Assembly (NCBI GenBank): GCA_031549175.1
Contig: JAVBQH010000059.1
Location: 1 to 7,544, forward strand
Length of the DNA: 7,544 nucleotides
Origin: WRIS01 sp031549175
Lineage (GTDB): Bacteria; Actinomycetota; Coriobacteriia; Coriobacteriales; Eggerthellaceae
Reading direction: 5' to 3'
Below, piece by piece: positions 1-4,842 of the stretch (positions within the stretch are counted from its first letter, which is position 1; the number at the start of each line of letters is the position of its first letter). The translations under genes and the position numbers were made by a program. Under the pieces are notes generated by a model, which was not told where the DNA came from, made no database searches, and was given only the letters and a program-made list of their open reading frames with translations.

Positions 1-1
1 T

Positions 2-550
2 CAGGGAAAGCCCATTCAGGATTATGTGATTTCGGACAAGCCTGACCGTGGCCTCGATTTTGTCTCCGCATCTTTGCCGGCATTTGCAAACGGGGCTGGC
101 GAAACGTATACCGTGCGCATATATACCACTGCTGCCATCGGCGGCAGGGTGCTTTATAGCGAAGTCTCTGCAGCTCAGCCATTCAATTTCAACGCCCCGA
201 CACTCGCCGGCGGGGAGTGCATCACCGCTATCTCGCTTGAATTCAGCAGTGTTCCCGAGGGCTTCGCGGTTGGCGACACCTTCTCGATGAGGTTCCGGGT
301 ATGGGATAGTCCTCCCGCCCAAGAATTGGTCAATCGCGCTTACTGGTCATACTCGCTTGACGGGGTTCCTTACAGCTTCTCCTCGTCGGATGCCGATTCG
401 AAGGTGTTTATCAAGGGAATGACCAAGAACATGGCCAAGACGGGTGACGACACGGGGATGCTGTTCGGAGCCCTTCTTGGAGCGAGCCTGGTATCAGGCC
501 TTGTCCTGGCATTGATCCGGAATAGGCGGAAAAGAAATGACATGATGTGA
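2..550 (+). CDS. C-terminal part of a cell-wall-anchored surface protein (5' truncated)
   Basis: The reading frame is open from the window edge, so the 182 visible residues are the C-terminal end of a larger protein. A GTG at 26 is in frame, but nothing marks it as a start. Residues 1-135 look like a beta-rich extracellular module (LDFVSASLPAF, then YTVRIYTT, then ISLEFSSVPEGFAVGD), similar in style to DUF11/adhesin-type surface modules; I cannot name the family. The end has the three parts of a sortase sorting signal: MAKTG at residues 144-148 (bases 431-445), a hydrophobic span at about 153-172, and a basic tail (RNRRKR). Ala replaces the usual Pro of LPxTG, as in the LAxTG-type signals of some actinobacterial sortases. 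The protein is probably exported by Sec, cleaved between T and G and linked to the wall. A strongly structured intergenic region follows. The exact substrate or adhesive role is unknown. Confidence 0.85.
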   Translation, partial: QGKPIQDYVISDKPDRGLDFVSASLPAFANGAGETYTVRIYTTAAIGGRVLYSEVSAAQPFNFNAPTLAGGECITAISLEFSSVPEGFAVGDTFSMRFRVWDSPPAQELVNRAYWSYSLDGVPYSFSSSDADSKVFIKGMTKNMAKTGDDTGMLFGALLGASLVSGLVLALIRNRRKRNDMM

Positions 551-558
551 CATACCCT

Positions 559-615
559 CTCGGCCAAGTTCAGGAAGATTGAAGGCTCCATCGATTTTTC
601 CCGGGCTTGGCCGAG
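559..615 (+). repeat. Long imperfect inverted repeat / stem-loop A
   Basis: CTCGGCCAAG (559-568) is perfectly complementary to CTTGGCCGAG (606-615). As plus-strand RNA the stem continues with two U-G pairs and a C-G pair (569-571 with 603-605). After an A-C mismatch, six more pairs join 573-578 with 596-601. That gives about 19 pairs closing a 17-base loop. It starts 9 bases after the surface-protein stop codon. No T-run follows, so it is not a typical intrinsic terminator. Confidence 0.6.
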
Positions 616-626
616 TTCCTCTTGGC

Positions 627-640
627 GAAGCGCAAGCTTC
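627..640 (+). repeat. Small hairpin with GCAA tetraloop
   Basis: GAAGC (627-631) and GCTTC (636-640) form a perfect 5-bp stem closed by GCAA, which is a GNRA tetraloop when read on the plus strand. The bases CTAATTTT follow. The element is short and could be chance, but it sits between two much longer stem-loops. A loop of this type often docks into a helix in structured RNAs. Confidence 0.35.
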
Positions 641-650
641 CTAATTTTGG

Positions 651-722
651 TTCAAAATCTCCGAAAGTGCCGCTCCCACCATCCACCACCCCTGGCTATA
701 TGGCATTTCTCGGAATTTTGAA
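651..722 (+). repeat. Long imperfect inverted repeat / stem-loop B
   Basis: TTCAAAATCTCCGA (651-664) pairs with TCGGAATTTTGAA (710-722) with one bulged C (659). Past a second bulge (C709) the stem continues through 665-671 paired with 702-708, including one G-U pair (667/706). In total about 20 pairs and two single-base bulges enclose a 30-base loop rich in C and A. The 3' arm runs straight into the terminator-like hairpin. An overlapping alternative is ATTTTG (644-649) with CAAAAT (653-658), which would compete with the base of this stem. Confidence 0.6.
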
Positions 723-753
723 GGCGGGTCGCCGGTTTCTCGGCGGCCCGTTT
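722..753 (+). terminator. GC-rich terminator-like hairpin between convergent genes
   Basis: CGGGTCGCCG (725-734) pairs with CGGCGGCCCG (741-750) around a 6-base loop, with one U-G pair on the plus strand. Weaker pairs extend it to 722/753. The T-tract is poor on the plus side (TTTCCC). The minus-strand read-out continues into CTTCAAAATT, which is also weak. It lies 12 bases beyond the end of the minus-strand FHA gene and about 170 bases beyond the surface-protein stop. It could end either or both convergent transcripts. Confidence 0.5.
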
Positions 754-765
754 CCCTAAATGGCA

Positions 766-2142
766 TTATTCCAGGTAAAAAGACTCGTCGCCAAGCCTGA
801 TCGAAGAGCCTTTGTGGGTAGGCGTAGGGGTTTCAGGAACAAGCGCGGCACCGTCTATATAGGTCTTGTTGGTGGAGCCCTTGTCGGTTACCAGGCAGGC
901 GTCTCCTTCAACGAGGAGAACGGCGTGCAGCCTGCTGATGCTGGTGTTCCCTTTGACAGGGATGGTACAAGAGCCCGATCGTCCCAGTGTGACCTCTTCG
1001 CCTTCCCACAAAGGGAAGCGTTCGCCTGAAGCGGTGCGCACAAGGGTGAATGGCAGGGAAGATGCCTGTTCGAAAGCGGATTCGCTAATCCCTTGGGCCA
1101 CCTGTTCGGCCAAGGGCCTTCGGCTCAATTCTTCCTCGGGGGTCAAGACCCCCGACTGCTCCTTTACGAAGTCATAGCCCACAGAGCCGGTCGGCTCTTC
1201 GGATGCCAGGCTTCCCGAAGGCGCATCGAATGCCGGGCTTGGCGCCGGCACCTCGTCCGCTACCGGGGCCTGCCCCTGGACGGGCGGCGCATCAGGCACC
1301 GGCAGGGGGCTTTGGGCCTCCTCGGCCGGCATCTCCGCATTCGGCGTTCCCGCCTGCGTCTCGTCTGCCATTGTCTGGTCGGCCTGCGCTGGCGCAGGCT
1401 CGCTTGCCTCTGCAGCCTCTGGGGCGTCATTTATAAGAAACGAACCGAACGGCGAGTAGTCGCTTTGCGCGGCTGCAGGTTTCGAAGGCTTCGGGGTAGG
1501 GGCAGGGGAGGGCATAGGGGCGGGCGATGCCACCTGCGGCATGCCGCCTTCACCAAAGAAGCCGAAGCTTGCATCACCTCGCCGCTTCATTTCGCCCCCT
1601 TCGAAGAAATCCCTGAAATCGACCTGCGAGAAAACGGGGTTCCTCTGCAGGAAGTCAAGGACCTCATGGCTGTAGGAGGCGTCCTCCTCACACACGAAAT
1701 GCGCCCGCACCGCAATCTCGCGCAGCAGGTCGTTTATGCCTGCGCGGCCTTGGGGAAGCCCCGCGGCAGGGACGTAGGCGAAGAGCACCTGGTTGGTCTC
1801 GGGGTCGAGGAACACGTACTCGATGTCGAAAAGCATATTGTTGAAGTCGAGCTTGCTTGTGCCGCATAGCGCGACCGTGCTGATAATGTCTGCGAGCATA
1901 TCCTTGAACTGGGGTAGTGAAAGCCGCGTATCAAGAAAGACGCCCAAGGGCATCTGCGACCCTATATCGTATATGAACTCGACCTCGTCTTTGTCTGCCT
2001 CATAGCAAAAAGGAAGGAAGGTCGGGATTGCGCAGGTGCTGAGAAGCTCAGCCTGGGGATATTCGAGCTTCTCACCTTTGCCGAGCTTGACCGAAAGGGT
2101 TTCGATCCCCAGCTTCTTGTTGCCGCTTCGTTTAGCTTTCAT
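766..2142 (-). CDS. DUF6382-like / FHA domain protein, phosphothreonine reader
   Basis: This 458-residue protein has three parts. Residues about 10-180 resemble the DUF6382 N-terminal domain often joined to FHA domains in Gram-positive bacteria (FIYDIGSQMPLGVFLDTR at about 56-73; YVFLDPETNQVLFAYVP at about 109-125). Residues about 200-360 are a Pro/Ala/Glu-rich, probably disordered linker. Residues 365-458 are a C-terminal FHA domain with the expected ligand-binding residues: LGRS with R388, SRLH with S403 and H406, and STNKTYIDG with N425. FHA domains bind phosphothreonine peptides, so this protein probably reads marks made by the divergently encoded kinase (inference from context). No signal peptide or membrane span is seen, so it is likely cytosolic. 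The start at 2140-2142 follows a modest GGTGG Shine-Dalgarno with 7-base spacing. The gene lies 43 bases downstream of the YukD-like gene and is probably co-transcribed with it. Confidence 0.9.
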   Translation of the reverse strand: MKAKRSGNKKLGIETLSVKLGKGEKLEYPQAELLSTCAIPTFLPFCYEADKDEVEFIYDIGSQMPLGVFLDTRLSLPQFKDMLADIISTVALCGTSKLDFNNMLFDIEYVFLDPETNQVLFAYVPAAGLPQGRAGINDLLREIAVRAHFVCEEDASYSHEVLDFLQRNPVFSQVDFRDFFEGGEMKRRGDASFGFFGEGGMPQVASPAPMPSPAPTPKPSKPAAAQSDYSPFGSFLINDAPEAAEASEPAPAQADQTMADETQAGTPNAEMPAEEAQSPLPVPDAPPVQGQAPVADEVPAPSPAFDAPSGSLASEEPTGSVGYDFVKEQSGVLTPEEELSRRPLAEQVAQGISESAFEQASSLPFTLVRTASGERFPLWEGEEVTLGRSGSCTIPVKGNTSISRLHAVLLVEGDACLVTDKGSTNKTYIDGAALVPETPTPTHKGSSIRLGDESFYLE

Positions 2143-2185
2143 GTACGTGCCACCCGTGTGTTCGCCGTCTTGTAAGGATATCGCC

Positions 2186-2440
2186 CTACACTAACATCAG
2201 TTCCGTACCGTCCGCAAGGTCAAGCGATCCGATGGTCTCATTGATGTCAAGCGTCTCGCCGGTCTCCATCAGCATGAGCATGGTCTCAGGCGTCACGATG
2301 ATGTTGCCGCGTTCCCGGGATTCCACCATGCGGGCAGTTAAAAGCCTTGCATCATTAACGCTCATCTCCTTGGGTATCCAAAAATCATAGGACCTCTTGG
2401 TTATGGGGGTCATGACTGACAGCAGGGTCTTCTTTCTCAT
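2186..2440 (-). CDS. Small YukD/EsaB-like ubiquitin-fold protein
   Basis: The protein has 84 residues from the ATG at 2438-2440. An upstream in-frame ATG at 2477-2479 would add 13 residues. I prefer the inner start because AAAGGAG (2447-2453) lies 6 bases before it. The layout suits a beta-grasp fold: a first strand (KRSYDFWIP, about 15-23), a helix (SVNDARLLTARMVE, about 27-40), a middle strand (MLMLMETGETLD, about 54-65) and the typical ubiquitin-like ending LADGTELMLV (75-84). B. subtilis YukD and S. aureus EsaB are of similar size, end in a comparable GD-x-LEIL stretch and belong to type VII secretion loci. There is no C-terminal GG, so no sign that it is conjugated. It is the first gene of the minus-strand unit, ahead of the FHA gene. 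The function in this locus is inferred from fold and context; another small beta-grasp family is possible. Confidence 0.72.
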   Translation of the reverse strand: MRKKTLLSVMTPITKRSYDFWIPKEMSVNDARLLTARMVESRERGNIIVTPETMLMLMETGETLDINETIGSLDLADGTELMLV

Positions 2441-2446
2441 ATAGGA

Positions 2447-2453
2447 CTCCTTT
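2447..2453 (-). promoter_or_regulatory. Shine-Dalgarno that sets the YukD-like start
   Basis: Read on the minus strand this is AAAGGAG, 6 bases before the ATG at 2438-2440. The alternative upstream ATG (2477-2479) has no comparable motif, so this site fixes the shorter 84-residue start. Confidence 0.8.
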
Positions 2454-2470
2454 CCATGAAGTTTTTGTGT

Positions 2471-2492
2471 GGTTCTCAATATTGACGAGACC
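2471..2492. promoter_or_regulatory. Dyad in the YukD-like gene leader, possible operator
   Basis: A perfect 10-base palindrome, TCAATATTGA (2476-2485), sits inside a wider imperfect dyad in which GGTTCTC (2471-2477) faces GAGACC (2487-2492) with a one-base offset. It lies downstream of the proposed minus-strand promoter and upstream of the Shine-Dalgarno, where a repressor could act. No known operator consensus is recognised. Confidence 0.3.
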
Positions 2493-2510
2493 CGAATTTT
2501 CTTGATTTTG

Positions 2511-2519
2511 ATAATACCA
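2511..2519 (-). promoter_or_regulatory. Extended -10 promoter for the YukD-like/FHA unit
   Basis: The minus strand reads TGGTATTAT, an extended -10 (TGn before a near-consensus hexamer). No good -35 lies at 16-18 bases; TTGAGT is present but only 14 bases away. Transcription would start near 2504, giving a leader of roughly 60 bases before the ATG at 2440. It lies immediately next to the opposing plus-strand extended -10. Confidence 0.45.
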
Positions 2520-2524
2520 GATCA

Positions 2525-2533
2525 TGCTATACT
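2525..2533 (+). promoter_or_regulatory. Extended -10 promoter for the kinase operon
   Basis: TGCTATACT is an extended -10 with a near-consensus TATACT hexamer (2528-2533). The -35 region is weak: TTGATT lies 20 bases upstream and a TTGATA only 14 bases upstream. The predicted start near 2540 would leave a leader of about 110 bases that can form three stem-loops. Only 5 bases separate this element from the opposing promoter, so the two probably compete for polymerase or share a regulator. Confidence 0.5.
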
Positions 2534-2537
2534 CAAT

Positions 2538-2569
2538 ACAACAATCTGTGGAGGGTGGCAGGCTGTTGT
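2538..2569 (+). promoter_or_regulatory. Leader stem-loop 1 at the predicted kinase transcript 5' end
   Basis: ACAACAATCTG (2538-2548) pairs with CAGGCTGTTGT (2559-2569) through 10 pairs, one of them U-G, and one A-C mismatch. The 10-base loop is G-rich (TGGAGGGTGG). It begins at about the predicted transcription start, where a terminal hairpin can protect an mRNA, or it could be a protein-binding site as DNA. Confidence 0.4.
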
Positions 2570-2583
2570 TGTTTAGAAAAAAG

Positions 2584-2589
2584 TATAAT
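2584..2589 (+). promoter_or_regulatory. Alternative -10 (consensus TATAAT) for the kinase operon
   Basis: A perfect TATAAT lies in an A-rich stretch. The best upstream partner, CTGTTG, is a weak -35 at 15 bases, and there is no TGn extension. If used, transcription would start near 2596, inside stem-loop 2, giving a leader of about 50 bases. It ranks as a secondary candidate behind 2525-2533. Confidence 0.3.
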
Positions 2590-2591
2590 GT

Positions 2592-2625
2592 ACCGAATTA
2601 GTTTGTGCTAGGGGGGCTATTCGGT
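2592..2625 (+). promoter_or_regulatory. Leader stem-loop 2 of the kinase operon
   Basis: ACCGAATTAG (2592-2601) pairs with CTATTCGGT (2617-2625) through nine pairs with one bulged T (2599) and a 15-base loop containing six consecutive G residues. It ends exactly where the next stem-loop begins, so the two helices could stack. No known riboswitch consensus was recognised. Confidence 0.4.
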
Positions 2626-2651
2626 CATATCCCTTAAAGGAGGGTGATATG
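2626..2651 (+). promoter_or_regulatory. Initiation-region hairpin enclosing the kinase Shine-Dalgarno and start codon
   Basis: The Shine-Dalgarno AAAGGAGG (2636-2643) is near-ideal and lies 5 bases before the ATG. CATATC (2626-2631) is the exact complement of GATATG (2646-2651), which contains the start codon. With U2645 bulged, CCTT (2632-2635) pairs with AGGG (2641-2644, one U-G pair). AAAGG is left in the loop. The start codon and the 3' part of the Shine-Dalgarno would therefore be paired while its core is exposed. This could tune initiation, but whether it regulates is unknown. Confidence 0.5.
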
Positions 2652-4349
2652 GCCTTAGTTGGGGATGTAGTAGGTCAGAAGTATGAGATACTTCGCCTCA
2701 TAGGCGAAGGCGGCATGTCTCGGGTCTATCTAGCGATGGACCTCAAGCTGAACAAGCAATGGGCTATCAAGGAAATTAAATTCACCGATAACCCGGCCGA
2801 GCAAGAAATCATACGCAAAAGCCTGGTCACCGAGACCAATATGATGAAGCGGCTCGACCATCCGGCGCTTCCGCGCATTACCGACCTTGTCAACGAAAAA
2901 GGGCAGCTCTATGTGGTCATGGACTACATAGAAGGAGAGACGCTCAGCAGGATACTCAAAGAGCAAGGGCCGCAAGCCCAGGCAGACGTCATCGAATGGG
3001 GCAAGCAGCTCTGCGATGTGCTGGACTACCTGCACACGCAAGACCCGCCCATCATCTACCGCGATATGAAGCCGGGCAACGTCATGCTCAAGCCCGACGG
3101 CACCATAAAGATCATCGACTTCGGCATCGCCCGACAATACCGTGAGGAAAACGAAGGCCAGAAGGGCAAGCTCGACGACACCACGATGCTCGGCACGAAA
3201 GGCTATGCCGCCCCCGAGCAGTTCGGCGGCCTCGGCCAGACCGATGCCCGCACCGACATCTACTGTCTGGGCGCCACCATGTATCATCTTCTTACCGGCA
3301 AGAGCCCGGCCGAGCCGCCCTATGTGATGTATCCTGTGCGCCAGGTCGACCCCTCACTTTCACCAGGGCTTGAAAAGATCGTCACGAAGGCCACGCAGCA
3401 AAACCCCGACAACCGCTACCAAAGCTGCGCCGAGATGCTCTATGAGCTCGAGCACTACGAGACCGCCGACGACGCACACCGCAAGAAGCTCACGCGCACC
3501 TGGCATTCCTTCCTCGGCGTCTGCGCCGCCGCCATAGTGTTCCTGTTCATCGGGGTGTTCGGCATCGGCATGGCCGAGGCAAGCAAAAACGAGGACTACG
3601 GCACGCAGATCCAGCTTGCCGAAAGCGCCACCGACCAAAACCAGGCCGCCCAGCATTACCTGAACGCCATAGGCACAAGGCCTGAAAACATCCAGGCCTA
3701 CACCGGGCTTGTCAACCTCTACAAGAAGGACGGGTCGTTCAGCACCTCTGAAGAGGCCCAGCTCCTGTCGGCCGTGACGCCGAACCTGTCTCTGCTGCAG
3801 GCCGACGGCAAGAACTACGCCCAGCTTTCCTATGATATCGGCAAGCTGTACTGGTATTACTACGACTACGCACTTGACGCCGGCGACAATCGCATGACGC
3901 GCATCAAATCCGCAACCAAGTGGATGAGGGACGCCGCGGTTCGGCCCGAATTCCAGAACCAGGCGCTCGCCGAGGTCTACGCCGGCATCGGCGCCTTCAA
4001 CAACGACATCGTGGCACGCATCAACGAAGGCGGCGACGCGGGGCTCTACGCTCCGTATTTCCGCAACCTCCAAAAGATCAACTCCATGGTTGCGAACGAA
4101 GGCAACGAAGTGGTGCTGCTTGAAACATCGGCGCTGACGAGCGATGCCTTGCAAACCTACGCGCGCAAGTTCCGCGCGGACGGCATCACCCAAGGGGAAA
4201 TGGAGGCCCTCCAAAGCCAGGCGGTCGCCAACGCCCAGACCGTCCACCCCACCACCACGAAGCTTGACATCCAGCAAGCAGTCATAGTGGCGAACGACGG
4301 CAGCGTTCGCGCGGCAATAACCGGCGCGTTCACGGATGCGAGGCGATAA
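2649..4349 (+). CDS. Transmembrane serine/threonine protein kinase
   Basis: This 566-residue protein carries a complete Hanks-type kinase domain at residues 11-275. Visible elements are the glycine loop IGEGGMSRVY (18-27), the ATP-binding lysine in WAIK (K41), the catalytic loop YRDMKPGN (137-144, D139 and N144), DFG (157-159), an activation segment with Thr178/179 and GT183, APE (188-190) and TDIYCLG (202-208). Tyr replaces His in HRD, which is common in bacterial kinases of this kind; all catalytic residues are present. A membrane span at about 288-308 is followed by about 255 residues predicted to lie outside the cell. These are helical and partly TPR-like (AAQHYLNAIGTRPENIQAY at 334-352), with a Tyr-rich patch (YWYYYDY). 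There are no PASTA repeats, so it differs from PrkC/PknB in what it senses. It is the first gene of the plus-strand operon. The start is set by a strong Shine-Dalgarno. The first ~120 codons are less G/C-biased at the third position than the rest. Confidence 0.95.
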   Translation: MALVGDVVGQKYEILRLIGEGGMSRVYLAMDLKLNKQWAIKEIKFTDNPAEQEIIRKSLVTETNMMKRLDHPALPRITDLVNEKGQLYVVMDYIEGETLSRILKEQGPQAQADVIEWGKQLCDVLDYLHTQDPPIIYRDMKPGNVMLKPDGTIKIIDFGIARQYREENEGQKGKLDDTTMLGTKGYAAPEQFGGLGQTDARTDIYCLGATMYHLLTGKSPAEPPYVMYPVRQVDPSLSPGLEKIVTKATQQNPDNRYQSCAEMLYELEHYETADDAHRKKLTRTWHSFLGVCAAAIVFLFIGVFGIGMAEASKNEDYGTQIQLAESATDQNQAAQHYLNAIGTRPENIQAYTGLVNLYKKDGSFSTSEEAQLLSAVTPNLSLLQADGKNYAQLSYDIGKLYWYYYDYALDAGDNRMTRIKSATKWMRDAAVRPEFQNQALAEVYAGIGAFNNDIVARINEGGDAGLYAPYFRNLQKINSMVANEGNEVVLLETSALTSDALQTYARKFRADGITQGEMEALQSQAVANAQTVHPTTTKLDIQQAVIVANDGSVRAAITGAFTDARR

Positions 4350-4350
4350 C

Positions 4351-4842
4351 ATGAGTAGCGTATTCAACATAGTGGCCATCATCGGGTTCGCCTGTGCGGC
4401 CGTATTGATCATAGTCGCGGTCGTCCTCTTCTTCACCTGGCACATCAAGCAGGTGCGCGACGACCTTACGGGCAAGACGGCCACCCGGTCGATCGCTGAG
4501 ATCCGCTCGCGCGCGAAGACGCGCAAGCGTGCAAGCTCGCAGGCGGCCAAGAACTACGGCTGGGAAAAGGAAGACATCTCGACCGACGCCCTGAAAGCCA
4601 CCATGGACGCAACAAGCGGACGGGCGGCGATGGGCACCGGGCCTGTTGCCCCGAACCCCCAAGCGGTGGGCGGTTACGTGGAAATCGTCGAGATCGAAGA
4701 CGAGGCAGGCACCACCACGCTTGTGCATGAGCACATCGAGTACGCCATGCCTGCCACGCCCGACGACGGCCCGACCACCCTGCTTTCCGAAAAGGAAGAC
4801 GAGGAAGAGCCCACGACCTCGCTGGAAGGGGGGAAGTCATGA
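4351..4842 (+). CDS. Small single-pass membrane protein with Thr-Thr motifs in an acidic tail
   Basis: The protein has 163 residues from the ATG at 4351. An in-frame ATG at 4336, inside the kinase gene, lacks a Shine-Dalgarno, whereas GAGG (4340-4343) precedes 4351 by 7 bases. A hydrophobic span at about 6-30 is followed by a basic segment (HIKQVRDDLTGKTATRSIAEIR, then KTRKR, about 31-60), so the rest is probably cytosolic. The LTGKTATRSIAEIR pattern recalls small membrane proteins in similar kinase loci, but I know no function. The C-terminal half is acidic and probably disordered, with three threonine motifs: GTTTLV (120-125), GPTTLL (140-145) and EPTTSL (153-158). These resemble the ETTS phosphorylation site of mycobacterial GarA. 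It follows the kinase stop by 1 base and overlaps the next gene by ATGA, so all three are translationally coupled. A role as kinase substrate and FHA partner is inferred. Confidence 0.85.
   Translation: MSSVFNIVAIIGFACAAVLIIVAVVLFFTWHIKQVRDDLTGKTATRSIAEIRSRAKTRKRASSQAAKNYGWEKEDISTDALKATMDATSGRAAMGTGPVAPNPQAVGGYVEIVEIEDEAGTTTLVHEHIEYAMPATPDDGPTTLLSEKEDEEEPTTSLEGGKS

Larger units (their letters stand above)
559..753 (+). other. Structured intergenic region: possible 3' UTR structure or unannotated structured RNA
   Basis: Almost all of the gap between the surface-protein stop and the end of the opposing FHA gene can fold as plus-strand RNA. In order it holds a long stem-loop (559-615), a small GNRA-capped hairpin (627-640), a second long stem-loop (651-722) and a GC-rich terminator-like hairpin (722-753). 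Several stem positions are G-U pairs when read as plus-strand RNA but C-A mismatches on the other strand: 569/605, 570/604, 667/706 and 729/746. That favours plus-strand transcription, so this is either the surface-protein 3' UTR or a separate small RNA. I recognise no known RNA family and see no convincing promoter of its own. The folding was done by eye. Confidence 0.45.

Noticed and set aside
26..550. GTG at 26 as the start of a complete small gene
   Set aside because: The frame is open back to the window edge with the same composition, no Shine-Dalgarno precedes it, and the product would lack a signal peptide although it has a sorting signal.
1093..1869. 258-codon plus-strand frame opposite the FHA gene
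   Set aside because: It is Arg/Gly/Leu-rich without motifs, and the opposite strand encodes a well-supported FHA protein.
2566..2601. Possible 11-codon leader peptide starting with TTG after the GGAGGG in stem-loop 1
   Set aside because: TTG starts are rare, the spacing is long, the Shine-Dalgarno-like bases are explained by the loop, and the peptide shows no attenuation-type codon run.
2592..2651. A known riboswitch in the kinase leader
   Set aside because: The stem-loops do not match any riboswitch consensus that I can recognise; they are kept only as unclassified structures.
4336..4350. Upstream ATG at 4336 for the small membrane protein
   Set aside because: It lacks a Shine-Dalgarno and would add five residues; the ATG at 4351 has GAGG at proper spacing.
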